Shown: positions 22,206-33,920, counted from the stretch's first letter. The stretch is 64,000 nucleotides of DNA from Adiantum capillus-veneris (GCA_014529385.2 CM043958.1:137681043-137745042), one strand, 5' to 3'. Made by a program: numbers and translations. Notes: generated by a model not told the origin, from the letters alone.

Positions 22206-22611
22206 TGAGGCAGTCTGGGGTGGGCAACAAGAGAGGCGACCTCTAAACACCCCTCAAGGCTCCTGTGCTACTCAATTGGGGTTGGGGAAACCACAAGCAA
22301 GAAAAAAATAATAACAAAATCACAGCCAAACAAGTGAAGGAGCACCACCTAGTTATGGGATGTGAACTAGGACGCAAGAGAAATTTTGTCACAACCAAGA
22401 AGAGGCGCAACAAAAACACACACAAGAAATCTCACACCAAGACCAACACCAAATAAAGCAAGAGAGAGCTAGAGCAAAGGGAAGAGAAGAGAGAAATGGA
22501 ACTTCCATAATACCTCTTTTGTAACTTGCAAATGGAGATGGTTCGTTACAGCGCTACCATAGAGCTTGTGCAAAAAACTAACCCAATGCGTAGTGAATGC
22601 TAAACATTGCC

Positions 22612-22701
<90 letters not shown>
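22612..22701. repeat. Long CA microsatellite
   Basis: About 45 CA units without interruption, inside the E-family LTR copy. The other E LTRs have a GA run in the corresponding head region (59575-59658, 60951-61023). Confidence 0.98.
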
Positions 22702-22705
<4 letters not shown>

Positions 22706-23293
22706 CTTAGGGTGTGGGATCCCTCTCACCATTACAATGGACACAAATTTTAGCAATGAAACACACTTAGCACTTTCTTAAACAAGCTCAAATGATAGAA
22801 CTTAAAAGATAGAAGTCACCTTGCATTTTACATAGAGCTTTACACAAGAGGAAGGACAAAGATCGTGAAGGCAAGCACGCCTTTGATGCACTAAAACCTC
22901 AATTGTTGATAGAGAAATATCATGTGCAATAGTGGTTTGAGATGGGGCACTCACATTCTCACACTTTCCAATGTGTAACATCAAAGCTTCTCTCACACCA
23001 AGTGTGAAGCTCACAAGGTGATGACTACACCTAAATCTCTCCTCGCATATAGAGTGTTGGGGTGCTATGTGAGATGTTGGAGATGATTTACAAGAAGGAA
23101 GGGGACCTATTTATAGGTTGGAGGCCCCTCATTAAGGTTATTGATAACCTTATTTACATGCTAATCAAATCAAGACTAGGATTTCTTTTGAATATCAAAA
23201 CATTGCGGGCCTTCTTTGTTTGCTTGAGTCATGGATGTGGGCTCAAGAGAAAAGCATTATTGATTGTAGATAGGGTGAAACTAGAGAGTTAAG

Positions 23294-23309
23294 GAAGAGG
23301 AAGAGAGAA

Positions 23310-23342
<33 letters not shown>

Positions 23343-23372
23343 CAGACAGAGAGAGAGAGAGAGAGAGAGAGT
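23294..23372. repeat. Imperfect GA microsatellite
   Basis: GA-rich run with scattered interruptions (aaag, gacagacaga) inside the E-family LTR copy. Confidence 0.9.
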
Positions 23373-25031
23373 TTTTACTGTGTACGTCTTGAGATGAGGT
23401 GTCTTTTATGGTTAGGTCAATGGATGTTTTGTGTTAGTAGGTTAGTGGTTAGTGTTAGTAATCAGTAAAAAATTAATGATATATTTACAATAGGTAGAAT
23501 GAGGTGGATGATTGAAGGAAGATGGTTGAATGAAGGGAGGGAATCCTTGTGATGGTGAAGCTTTGAAGAAGTTTTGAACTTACTTGTGCAGGCTCTAGTA
23601 AATGACTGCCAACCCTCTTCTTCTTCTTCTCTTCTTACGTTGTGGTCGCCAAGGTTGAATCACCACAATGAAAATTCCGATCTTCATTGATGAGAATCCC
23701 CAATTAGCAGAGATTAATCATGGTTTGACATGTTGAATTTTATGTATGTGGAGAAAACGTAAGAAGGAATTGTAATTTAGAGGTAATAGAGAGAGGCATA
23801 GAGATGGTGTATGTACATGTAAAGTTCATATGAGAGCTATGGAGGTGAGAGGGGAGCTTAATGGTGAAGAGGGTGAGAGAAACCATAGAAGGTCCAGGTT
23901 TGAGGGAGGGATAGAGAGAAATGAGTGTGTGTGTGTGTGTGTGGAAGTGTGAAGGAAGCTGAGAGAAGACTAGGGTGACTTGTGAGAAAAAACAGACAGA
24001 TTGGGATCCACCAAAAAAATCATATCTCACTGATGGCAGCTCCAAAAATGCTGAAAGTTTTTGAGGTGATTACTGAGCTTGTGAGATAAAGTTTTTATTA
24101 TGATCACTTTCTCTAATTTGGAGTGGAGGTCGATGCCAAAAATCCCACCAAAATGCCTATTTTTCCTCCTACAAAAGTCTTCAGTGGCCCCCCTTTTCAT
24201 GAATTTTCAAAATCCTCCAAGAGTGAGCCCTTCCTTGCATGAGAGTATGACCTAAAGATTTTTGAGGGTTTGAAAATATGCATGGATTAGGACTATTCAC
24301 AAATATGACATATGGATATGATGAAAAAAAGGGTTAGTATATAACAATTCATCTTAGAATAGTGTCAGTTGTTTATAAATATAGAATAAAAATATATATT
24401 TATGAAAATATAAGGAATCAAATGAGGGGACCCTCATTTTTTAAAATTGATTTATGACTATTTACAAGAAGTAAGGAAAAATACATGTAGAAAAATGGTA
24501 ATTTAGTAAAAGAAATGACTGGATGAAAGGTATTTTGTGATTTTTTTTTGGAGTGAATTCACATGAAAATTTAGAGTGGCTTGGATGAAAATATTTCTAT
24601 ATGGAATAAAGACTATGCAAAATGGTAAGAAAAAATATGGTATGGTGAGTCAATGTAAATAACATACTTAGGTAAATAACGTACACCTACGTAAAAATAT
24701 TAAAAAAAAAACCAAAATAATTATAATAAAAATCCCTATATTTAGGTCCTATATACAATGAAATATTTACACATAAATAGGCCATAATATATATATTTTT
24801 TTGTTTTTTTTGGCTGAATTAGCACAATGACTAGCTAGCTGAGGGTTTTAAGGAGATATGGAAAAAGTTCCCTAACTCACACGCCTATGTACAGGGAAAG
24901 GGTGAGGATAGACACAATGTTTAAGTGATTTTTGTAGGGTGAGGTAGCTCACTATGGAAATTTTGGATAGCCAAAAAACGGCTACCAATAGCCCTCTGTC
25001 CCCCCTCTGTGCGCGTCTGTCGCACGTGTCA

Positions 25032-25282
25032 ATGCAAGGGACTTGCCGATACACTATGTGCGAGTCACAGATGGCTCCAAGCATGCAACTAGCCTAAACT
25101 AGTAAGCTCAAAGATGACGTTGGTGTGTCACTCACCACTTTACGCTTGCTATCGTGGAGGATTCCTTGTCACAAATAAGAGGGAGACGCCACTACGCTGT
25201 GCTCAACCTTCTCGCCATCGTCATGCCGCCGCAATGCTCGATCACACACCCACACACACACACACTCTCTCTCTCTCAAGCG

Positions 25283-25345
<63 letters not shown>

Positions 25346-25632
25346 ACACTCACTAGTACACACACACACACTAGTACACAAAGGAAACGGAGAAGGAGAT
25401 GGAGCAAGAGCACTCTTCTTGCATTGCACAAATGAGAGAATGAGTGATTTTTAGGTTTAGGTGACTTTTATATGAGCTCGCCCCATTCACACTTGGGCGC
25501 CCATACTTAGCTAACTAACCCTTGAATGTTCCTGCTGGAGTGCACCTCTCATCGGCGATCACTCTTACCCTTTTTCTATTGGACCGACAAGCATGGCCCA
25601 TGACTACTAGAAGTAGACATCAGTGGTTAATA
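25032..25632 (-). repeat. LTR-like repeat F' (3' LTR of a decayed gypsy-type element)
   Basis: Matches 43085-43672 in sequence and layout. On the minus strand it begins after a purine tract (aggaagggggg) and the pol-like tail GIYIRKGGIL. It has a TATA-like ctcatataaaag complement near 25465, passes through a GT/CA run, and ends near ggcaagtccc. The first bases read TATT rather than TGTT. Its internal region would lie to the right (25633 onward). Confidence 0.55.
25246..25378. repeat. CA-rich microsatellite
   Basis: Long CA runs broken by a short CT stretch and by 'tagta' interruptions, within the LTR-like repeat F'. The sister repeat F has the same kind of run at 43301-43379. Confidence 0.95.
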
Positions 25633-26389
25633 TGCCCCCCTTCCTGATGTATATTCCATCCTCGGAATATAAAAGTGCAGCATCAGGATCCACGATAGAA
25701 GTACCTGTGTCAGAAGGAAAACAACATTGTGAAAGCTCAAAGGCAGCATGTACATGTGTGCAATAAGTGAGAAGCATACATGATATTCTAGGAAATGCAA
25801 AAAAAAATTCATGAATTGTAACATTGCCAACTAGAACAAGCGTAGTACCTGAAGAAAATGCAATTGAGTTAGGGTCTATTAGGTTGACTCTAAGAGAAGT
25901 ACACAAGAGCTAGGGCTAAAGTAAGTACTACATTGACGAACGTTAATTAAAAAAAGTCGACTAAAGAGTAGTTAACCCTAGGAATGCTCGTCCGGATCTA
26001 CGGACTAGTGATCTTGTCACTTATACCACTTAAGTGTGATCCACATAAAATACAAGGACATTTGTGCTATTTGCTTTCTCTTTTCTTTTTCTTTTTTTGT
26101 ATTCTTTTTTGTTGTTGTCATAGTTGCTACAAGTAGCTGGGGGACTCGAGGTCTCAAATACCAGCTGGGAGACTCAAGGTCTCAAATACTAGCTTGAGCA
26201 TAAACTAGCTAGGAAACTCGAGGTCTCAAATACCAGCTTAACACATGGGCTTCCATAACACAAGTCACACTTAGGTGGAATAAACTAGAGAGAACTATAT
26301 CCTCATAGACTAAAACATTACTAAAGTTGCTACAATTAATAGACTATTTAGGAATTAAAGTTAGCAATTAAGTGGCCTAGTTTAGCCTA
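25633..26389 (-). pseudogene. Remnant of element F' internal region
   Basis: On the minus strand the sequence immediately before the LTR encodes ALLYSEDGIYIRKGGIL, which resembles the end of a gypsy polyprotein. Before it stands a pyrimidine stretch ending cacag, as at a splice acceptor. Sister element F shows the same arrangement (GIYIRMGGML). The rest, to 26389, has no recognisable domain. Copia-A2 is inserted at its right side. Confidence 0.35.
26135..26234. repeat. 28-bp repeat, three copies
   Basis: Units at 26135-26162, 26163-26190 and 26207-26234 share actcRaggtctcaaatac. The first two are adjacent and the third follows a 16-bp spacer. Function unknown. Confidence 0.85.
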
Positions 26390-26394
26390 AGGTC

Positions 26395-26586
26395 TGAAGG
26401 AGTTCGAGCGGAAGTGCGACGCGAAAGAGAGTGCGAGAAGAAGAGCACGACGATATGGTGAACTCGCTCTACTGTAATGTGTAGAGCATAGTGAGTTCTT
26501 ATTAGGTTTTTACAAAAGAATATGTGTACATACCTGGCGGCCTGCCCACTTACCTGGGCGACCACATTGGGCTTTATACCCCAACA
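26395..26586 (-). repeat. Copia-A2 3' LTR
   Basis: 192 bp in minus orientation, preceded by the target duplication aggtc on its left and flanked on the right by the polypurine tract. Nearly identical to the A1 LTRs. Confidence 0.95.
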
Positions 26587-26597
26587 ACCTCCCACTT
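26587..26597 (-). other. Copia-A2 polypurine tract
   Basis: The plus strand reads acctcccactt, so the minus strand has aagtgggaggt directly before the 3' LTR, as in A1 and B. Confidence 0.85.
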
Positions 26598-26675
26598 AAA
26601 GTCCAATGTGGTACTTTAAGTGTGAGAGAAGCTACTATACAAGCTAATATACAAGAGATGTAGAGAAATGATGTA

Positions 26676-28199
26676 CTACCCTACACCTAACTGCTTGCGA
26701 AAATGCGCAAAGCTCTCTGAGGGAAGTCCTTTTGTAAGTAGATCAGCAGGACTTTCTGTGGTGTGAACTTTGACAAGCTGAAGTTGCTTATCCTCGAGCA
26801 TTTCCCTGATGAAATGATACTTCACATCCACATGCTTTGTCTTTGAGTGATAAACTGGATTGTGAGCCAATTGTATAGCACTTTGACTATAACAATATAG
26901 CACAGGCATCTCTTCTTTGATTCCCAAATCTGTTACTAGTCGATTAAGCCAAATTGATTCTTTGCATGCCTCTAATGCTGCAAAATATTCAGCCTCTATA
27001 GTAGATTGAGTAATACAATCTTGTAATCTAGAACGCCATGATACTGCTCCACCAGCCAATGTAAAGACATACCCTGACGTAGACCTTCGGTTGTCTAAGT
27101 CACCTGCATAATCTGAGTCTGTAAAACCCTTTACACTTAGCTCCTGACTCCCATAGCATATACGCATACTCTTTGTAGCTTTCAGGTATCTCAATATTCC
27201 TTTCACTGCCTCCCAATGTTTCTTGCCCGGGTTTGACATGTATCGACTTACTACTCCCACTGCAAATGCAATGTCTGCGCGAGTAGCAATCATTGCATAC
27301 ATCAAACTACCCACTGTAGACGCATATTGAATCTTATCCATTTCAGCCTGTTCTTCCTCAGACACAGGAAAATCTTGTTTGCTAAGTTTCACATATGGTG
27401 GCAATGGAACACTCAATGCCTTTCCCTTCTCCATACTGAAACGTTGCAAAACCTTGTCAATATACTCTGTTTGAGATAACCAAATCAACTTCTTTGATCT
27501 GTCTCTCTCAATGCGCATACCAAGTATATGACTTGCCTCACCCATGTCTTTCATGTCAAACGATTTTGCCATCTTTGACTTCAGAGCTGAAATTTCTTCC
27601 AAGTGCTTGCCAGCAATCAACATGTCATCCACATACAAAATAAGGATCGGCCAACTACCATCCTTAGCCTTCTTTGTATATAGACAGTGATCGAACTCAC
27701 TACGTTTGTAGCCTTGAGAAAGCATAAACTTGTGGAATTTATGGTACCATGCCCTCGGTGATTGTTTTAAGCCATCAAGACTCTTTAACAACTGGCATAC
27801 CCAATCTTCCTTGCCTTTCTCAACAAACCCTTCTGGCTGCTGCATGTAAATTTCCACATCTAAATCACCATGCAAGAACGCTGTCTTGACATCCATTTGG
27901 TGCAACACCAAATCTACTATGGCAACCAATGCAAGAAAGCATCTCAATGTAGTCATCTTGACCACCGGAGAGAAGACTTCCTCAAAGTCAATGCCTTGTT
28001 CTTGCTTAAAGCCCTTTGCAACAAGCCTTGCTTTGTACTTTGGCTGACTATCATGAGCGGTGATCTTATACCTGTAAACCCATTTACAGGGTAGAGCCTT
28101 TTTGCCCCGTGGTAATTTAACTAGCTTCCATGTCTGGTTTTTATGCAGAGCTGTCATCTCTGACTGCATGGCCAATTGCCAATTCCCGGAGTCCTTCAT
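26676..28199 (-). CDS. Copia-A2 reverse transcriptase and RNase H, long intact frame
   Basis: 507 codons open on the minus strand, starting at the Met after a TAA (28200-28202) that replaces a Gln codon of A1. RT blocks: WQLAMQSEMTALHKNQTW, PKYKARLVAKGF, MDVKTAFLHGDLDVEIYM, catalytic LYVDDMLIAG. RNase H: GFTDSDYAGDLDNRRSTSG, AEYFAALEA, YCYSQSA (Asp changed to Tyr against YCDSQSA of A1) and KHVDVKYHFIRE, ending RKQLGVG at 26676. It is part of a polyprotein in the family and has no promoter or start of its own that I can see. The RNase H Asp loss probably inactivates that domain. Confidence 0.85.
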   Translation of the reverse strand: MKDSGNWQLAMQSEMTALHKNQTWKLVKLPRGKKALPCKWVYRYKITAHDSQPKYKARLVAKGFKQEQGIDFEEVFSPVVKMTTLRCFLALVAIVDLVLHQMDVKTAFLHGDLDVEIYMQQPEGFVEKGKEDWVCQLLKSLDGLKQSPRAWYHKFHKFMLSQGYKRSEFDHCLYTKKAKDGSWPILILYVDDMLIAGKHLEEISALKSKMAKSFDMKDMGEASHILGMRIERDRSKKLIWLSQTEYIDKVLQRFSMEKGKALSVPLPPYVKLSKQDFPVSEEEQAEMDKIQYASTVGSLMYAMIATRADIAFAVGVVSRYMSNPGKKHWEAVKGILRYLKATKSMRICYGSQELSVKGFTDSDYAGDLDNRRSTSGYVFTLAGGAVSWRSRLQDCITQSTIEAEYFAALEACKESIWLNRLVTDLGIKEEMPVLYCYSQSAIQLAHNPVYHSKTKHVDVKYHFIREMLEDKQLQLVKVHTTESPADLLTKGLPSESFAHFRKQLGVG

Positions 28200-28202
28200 T
28201 TA

Positions 28203-29340
28203 CACTGCTTCCTTGTAACATGAAGGCTCATTGCAATCAGTCAACATGACATAGTTCATAGATGGAACAAACCTATCAGGAGGTCGCGTGACTCGTCCAG
28301 ATCTACGCACAATAGGTGGCTCAGGCTGAGCCACAACCTGTGGTTACACTCTATGCTGCCCTTGCTCCTCTTGAGCCCTGACATTTTGTCTTGCACGTGC
28401 AGGTCCATCTTCTTGGAAGACAACTCTTCTAATCTCCTCAACCCTCTCTGGTTTAGAATGATATTTGGATTCATTAAAGTGAACATCATTGCTGCAGACA
28501 ACCTTTCTGGATTCGGGATCCCAAAGTCTGTACCCCATCTCACCAGAATTACCATAGCCTAGAAAGATGCACTTTCTACTCTTTGGCTCAAGTTTGTTCC
28601 TAAATTCCTTTGGAACGTGAGTATATGTCTCACAGCCAAAGACTCTGAGATGCTTGTATGAGGGCATTTTGCCTGACCATACCATCTCTGGCACTGAATC
28701 CTTCTGCAAAACCTTGCTAGGAGATCTATTTACAAGATGAACAGCTGTTGATACAGCTTTAGCCCAAAACCCATTTGGCAGCTGTGCATTAGACAACATA
28801 CTTCTGACCTTCTCTTGTATGGTCCTATTCATCCTCTCAGCAACACCATTTTGAGGAGGATTGTAAGGAGCAGTAAGTTCATGTTTTATACCTTTTGACT
28901 CACAAAAGTCCTGAAAGGCCTTTGAAACATACTCTTCACCATTGTTAGTGCGTAAGCATTTAAGCTTCTTGCCACTCTGATTCTCCACAATGTCATAAAG
29001 TAAGAAGCTCCCCCTAGAGATAGGTTAGGCATAGGTCCACACAAATCACTATGAACAAGTGCCAACTGTGTATCTCTTCTACTGCTTCTATGCTTATGTG
29101 GATGCTGTGTTTTCTTACCATACAGACAATGTTCACAGAATTCAAAATCATTAAATGAAAATCCAGGCAAATAACCAGAACGAGACAAGATTTCCATTCC
29201 CTTCTTGGACATATGTCCTAACCGGCTATGCCACAAAGAAACGTTGGGCTGCTCGGTTACATTGATTACATTTTTAGAGACATTTGATACATAAATCATG
29301 TAAAGTCCTCCAGACTTTACTCCATGTGCTACTGTCATAG
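28203..29340 (-). pseudogene. Copia-A2 integrase
   Basis: Zinc site WHSRLGHMSKKG with FCEHCLYGK intact, unlike A1. Near 28990 about 89 bp is missing and the frame shifts. The core then continues with LRTNNGEEYVS, where the catalytic Asp is Asn, and NGVAERMNRT. The C-terminal part HLRVFGCETYTHVP is present. A stop lies near 28344. It cannot yield an active enzyme. Confidence 0.9.
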
Positions 29341-30485
29341 AACCCTATTGCGGGAACATGTCTCACATTCTTCAGCGTGAAAGAAGAGCCATTCTGAAAC
29401 TTCAATTGAACATCTCCAACACCTAAGATCTCACATGTCTGCCCATTGCCTAGCCGAACATGATCTTTAGTGGTCACATAAGAAGTAAACCACTCCTTGT
29501 TTGGAGACACATGAAGTGATGCCCCTGAGTCTATAATCCAGTCACTCAGTGCATTTCCATCAGATGTTGTAAGAAGAGCTGAGTCCATTGTATTCTTCAA
29601 GAAGTAGATGTCTCCTGACACTAGACTGTCATCCTCTGCAACAGTGTTTGTCACATTTATTTCTTGAATCTTCACTGAGGACTTGTTCTTCTCACCATAG
29701 TCTTCAGCTTTCTCTTTGCCTTTTTCTGCTTTCCATTCTCTGCAGTCTCTTTTCATGTGACCCTTCTTGCCACAATGGTAGCATTCTATGTCACTCTTGC
29801 CTTTAGCACTGCGGGACTTGCTACGATACTGATTCCTCTTTCCACCTTTGTACTTTTCTTTGGTCCTTCCACTCACAATTAAGGCTGTTCCTTTGCCTTT
29901 GTCCATTGTCTTTCTATTGGTTTCTTCAGTAAGCAGACTTCCTTCTACACCTGCTATGTTCAAACCATCTGGAGGTGCAGAATTACTCAAAGCTGTGTGA
30001 AAAGTGTCCCAACTTTTCGGCAATGTGATCAACAGGAACATAGCTCTAACAGGTTCATCAAACTTGACACCTTGAGCTGACAATTGACTATAGATTGTGT
30101 TGAATTCATTTAGATGATTGGACATAGGTGTCCCTTCTTTCATCTTCAAGTCAACAAGCTTCTTAAGCCAGTATACCTGTGAAGCTGCACTCTGCTTCTC
30201 ATAAAGATCACTCAGCTTTAACCATGCTTGATAAGTCGACATCTCATCTGCTACATTGAAGTAAACGTTTTCTGCCAAAGTCAGCATAATGGTAGAAAGT
30301 GCCAATTCGTCCATTTCGCTCCATTCATCTTCGTCCATATCTTCTGGTTTTATCCCCTTGAGCTTTATAGGTTTTATCTGCTTCTTTTGTACCAACACGT
30401 GCCAAATCTACTTCTTCCACAATGGGAAATTGGTTCTATCCAGCTTCTTGATATTGTAAAGAGCAGTGTCCTGTGATCCAGCCAT
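29341..30485 (-). pseudogene. Copia-A2 gag and protease
   Basis: ATG at 30485 on the minus strand (MAGSQDTALYNIKKLD). A TAG at 30410-30408 interrupts the frame, and reading continues in frame past it. Knuckle CYHCGKKGHMKRDC and protease WIIDSGASLHVSP are intact, as is the Gln codon that is TAG in A1. After HVPAI an 83-bp deletion shifts the frame, ending it at 29274. Confidence 0.9.
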
Positions 30486-31110
30486 AGCTACGCTTCACAG
30501 TGGTTTACTTTCCTGGGAAAAATTCAGCAGAGTTTCCCCTGTAAACTGACCTCTGAACCAATATCAACCTGTCAAATGAACCAAGAAAGCTTCAGATTCT
30601 GCATAAATTTTGCCAGAGTCTTCTTTGTAAAATGGCTCTGGTGTGCTAAAAAAACAGACTAAAAAACAGCTCAAAAAACACTGTCTCTCTGACACAGTAA
30701 GCTGCGGGTAAACCTGTCCTGTATTGTCTCTCACTGTCCTATAAGCATAGACTGTGACAATGCCTCAACGGCAGTAAAGCAAAGATGCAATCCCAACTGT
30801 CTAACTCACAGTCAATACATCCTAGCTGCCTATCTAAGGGTGCTCGAGGGATCGCTCCAAGACCTGTATCATTGAAAGGATCTCAACATTCGAGAATCCC
30901 CCAGCTCAATAAAACCTCACTCGACCCTCAACAAAGGCTGCAGTAAATCTGACAATACATAGACTTCCCACAAAGTCATACATCCACAAATTTCCCACTG
31001 TATGCTGTAACCGTTGCGGCGGTTGTTTGCTGCGTGACTCACAGCCAGCAAACCCTCAACAGAAATACATCATCTCTGACAATACATCCCATGTGGAAGT
31101 ACCTGCAATG

Positions 31111-31553
31111 TCAGGATGAAATCTGGAATATCAAGCAGCAAACACAAGCTACCTGATGAACTAGTGGATGTCGCCTACAGTCTGTGTGTAGATGCGCCCG
31201 TGTCGTATGTGACACGCCTCCAAGAACTGTGAGCCGTCCTTCGATGTGTAGACAGCCACAAATCAACACTCTGGGAGTGTCGATATCCTTAGCACTTGCA
31301 GTCGTAGGCCGAAAACCCCAAATTTGCAGAGTCGGATCTGCACCCGTCGAGATCACGTAGTCGAAAATGGCCTGTGCAGACCTTTGTCGAAGCCGAACGG
31401 TGGCCGAGATGACCTCAGAATGAACTTCTGACAACACCGAGCCCTTCGGGTTCACCCACGAGATTTGGGGCCGTGTCTTCGCCTGTCGAATTTCACTCCA
31501 ATCTGAGCTGGTGACTCTAGCCTCCTGCAGTGCTGCCTCGAGCCTCGATGTGA
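31111..31553 (-). other. Copia-A2 leader open frame, counterpart of 1764-2220
   Basis: Open on the minus strand from the primer-binding site to a stop at 31111. It shares SEVISATVRLRQRSAQAIFD, DPTLQIWGFRPTT and the Cys-rich end with A1. Differences are mostly substitutions without stops. No domain is recognised. Confidence 0.45.
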
Positions 31554-31565
31554 GCTCTGCTACCA
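31554..31565 (-). other. Copia-A2 primer-binding site (one base changed)
   Basis: Minus-strand tggtagcagagc, two bases from the 5' LTR; A1 has tggtatcagagc. Confidence 0.85.
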
Positions 31566-31567
31566 GT

Positions 31568-31759
31568 TGAAGGAGTACGAGCGGAAGTCCGACGCGAGAG
31601 AGAGTGCGAGAAGAAGAGCATGATGATATGGTGAACTCGCTCTACTGTAATGTGTAGAGCATAGTGAGTTCTTATTAGGTTTTTACAAAAGAATATGTGT
31701 ACATACCTGGCGGCCCGCCCACTTACCTGGGCGACCACATTGGGCTTTATACCCCAAAA
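31568..31759 (-). repeat. Copia-A2 5' LTR
   Basis: 192 bp. The outermost end reads ccccaaaa where the family has ccccaaca, so the terminal TG on the minus strand is mutated to TT. Followed by the target duplication aggtc. Confidence 0.93.
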
Positions 31760-31764
31760 AGGTC

Positions 31765-33920
31765 CGGATACCTACTTAAAGCCAACTAACAGACCAAACT
31801 CAAAGAGAAGAACAAGGTACTAGAAGTTTGAAAAAATTATAGCATCTAAATTGGCAATGTCACAACTTCATAAATTTTATGCATTGTTAGAATTCAAATG
31901 ACAAGATGCAAACATGTAAATGTTGAAGCATAGATAAAAGGAAGTAGTACACCTGATATAATGGAGAACATCCGTTGTAACATGTAAACATCCATTGTTG
32001 TTGTCCTTCAAAAGAATGCTTATGTAGTCACAAACTGCACAATATTCACCATCAAACATCCACCTTCTAGAGGCATATTGTGAGGGCCATACCCAGACTC
32101 GACCCTACTCACCTCCCTCAGTCCTCCAGACCGTTCCAGGGAATGACGTAGATCTATCTGCACGTATCCCTCCCACTTGGGATCGATACTCAGACAAGAC
32201 TCCAACCTATCTTGAATGCCAACCCAAGGGGGTACATTCCTTCATTCAATGATTCTATCCGCTTCTCATAATCAATCTGTCTTTGATAGCTTTCCGCACC
32301 CAAAATCGTGGTCCTTAGTCTTGATTCTCTTGATCTTTAACTTGAGGATCTTCGCTTGCTTTCTTGTTCTCTCTTGGTTCATGGCGATAACCCCTTTTTT
32401 TTGACAAGCAGGCACGACAGTTATCACTTTCCCCTAAGAAGAGGGATCTTGCAATCCTACCTGGTCTCACTCGTCCCCGATTACCCATTAGTATCCCACG
32501 TAGTCCTAGCGTTTAACATAAAAATTTTAAATCAAAATCCGGCCATTTGACCCTCCGGATCCGTCCACCCACCAAACCATTTCATGAAAATCCCTTCCCG
32601 AGGTAGTACCTAACTACTACAAAATCAGGAAGACAAACAGTCTATCAGTCATCAGCAAACAACAAGCAGCATGCAATCTGTTGCATACCCTTGTTCAGGA
32701 AAATTCATCTGGTTGTTCCCACCAGATGTTTATTTAGAAAATTTTAATTCATTTCCTTTCCTTTATCTACTATAATTAGCTTGTAACTAGTTTCCTAACT
32801 AATCATGCAACACATTTAGTTTCAACCAATTCATCTTGCCTCCCCATTCAGGCCAAGATAATCTGTTACAAGCCATCAAAATGGTAGCACCTTCACAATA
32901 TTTCCCAAAATTAAGTATTTGGGAAAGATTCATCAAGTAATTTAATCATTCCTTCCTAAGCATTTTATTTCGAGAGGTATAGCACCATCTGGTGACAGAT
33001 GCACAGGATAGCCCCTATATTCCTAGCCTTTCCAGTTCCTTTTTAAGCAACCAAGTCGAACAAATTTCCTAAATTAAATTCACATCATCCTCTCTGAGTA
33101 TAACCTTCTCATCCAATTATTGGCATTAGGCCATACCCGGATTAGGGCCGATTTCTAATAAGATACTGTGGGTACTTCACCCGGCCGTGCAAAAATAAAA
33201 CAAACCCATTCATCCCTTATCCCTTGGACATGAATGACCTAGGTATAACAACTTGTCAGTTACGCTGCCCTAGCCAAAAAGGGCCAATCTCTGACAAGTT
33301 CCTCAAGAGAATCCTCTCAATGGGCTGACCTTTCAATCAAATTGACCCCAAGAAAATCCATCTTGGTTCCCGGTCATTTCCAGACAATCTTCAAAACTCA
33401 TAGTTAAATCTATGTTTTGCAATGGGCTATCCCTATCATCTCTCGAGATTCCTTTTTAACTCCTAGTTGGTAATTTCCGGGTTCATTCATTTATCAACCT
33501 TAATTCCTACTTTCATTAATTATCTACTAGCCAAATTTATTTAGAAAATACAAGTGAGCTTTTGCCATAGGCATTTGATAGTTAATGTCTCTTCGGAAAT
33601 GCCAACTTTTTAAGTTCAATCCCCGTTTTGTCGATTCCCATTGTTTTGAAATCCTTTGCTATCCATGAGGAATCTCCATGGAAGCTTGTAGAGTTTTTGG
33701 TTCAAACAACACGGAGATCAATTCCGTGAAGTTATCCCCTATCTCCCCCATCCCGTATTTGCAAACAAACTTGAAATTGAAAACTTTAGAAATACTCTTC
33801 AATACCAAAAATTGAACTACTTCTATCAAGCTTAAACAACTACTCTTTTCTTATGGTACCTAGCTTTCCATTTTAGAAACCTAGAAGGTCATCCTATAAT
33901 TTATGAGTTTTCGAGCTTTC
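31765..33920. other. Repeat-derived flank; no gene recognised
   Basis: Continues the flank split by Copia-A2. Short ORFs only, with no domains. Stretches such as gtgggtacttcacccggcc and ctgacaagttcc read like leader or LTR sequence of a decayed gypsy element upstream (minus sense) of the tandem array, but I cannot place them. Confidence 0.35.

Larger units (their letters stand above)
22206..24987 (-). repeat. Gypsy E-family LTR, solo-like copy
   Basis: About 2.8 kb matching the long LTR of gypsy E (60780-63406) in the same orientation. Both left ends read TGARGCRGTCYGGGGYGGGC. Both contain caccacctagtt followed by an ancient-looking dinucleotide run, and both end in aaaaaacggctaYCA. No primer-binding site lies beside the left end. 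The flanks are not clear duplications, so it may be a solo LTR or the relic of a deleted element. Diverged and interrupted by microsatellites. Confidence 0.65.
26395..31759 (-). mobile_element. Copia-A2, complete but mutated minus-strand copy of Copia-A
   Basis: 5365 bp between two 192-bp LTRs (26395-26586, 31568-31759). The 5-bp target duplication aggtc is at 26390-26394 and 31760-31764. It is the same family as A1, in inverted orientation about 19 kb away. Lesions differ from those of A1: stop in gag near 30408, an 83-bp deletion after the protease, about 89 bp missing in integrase, Asp to Asn in the integrase core, stops near 28334 and 28200. By contrast RT and RNase H are open for 507 codons. 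The flank is a decayed gypsy-type element. Confidence 0.95.

Noticed and set aside
22566-22781. Thr-His and Cys-Val repeat ORFs
   Set aside because: They arise only from the (CA)n microsatellite.
25114-25435. ORFs across the CA-rich LTR-like repeat F'
   Set aside because: Repeat-derived; the same region in F (43175-43461) has similar but not conserved frames.
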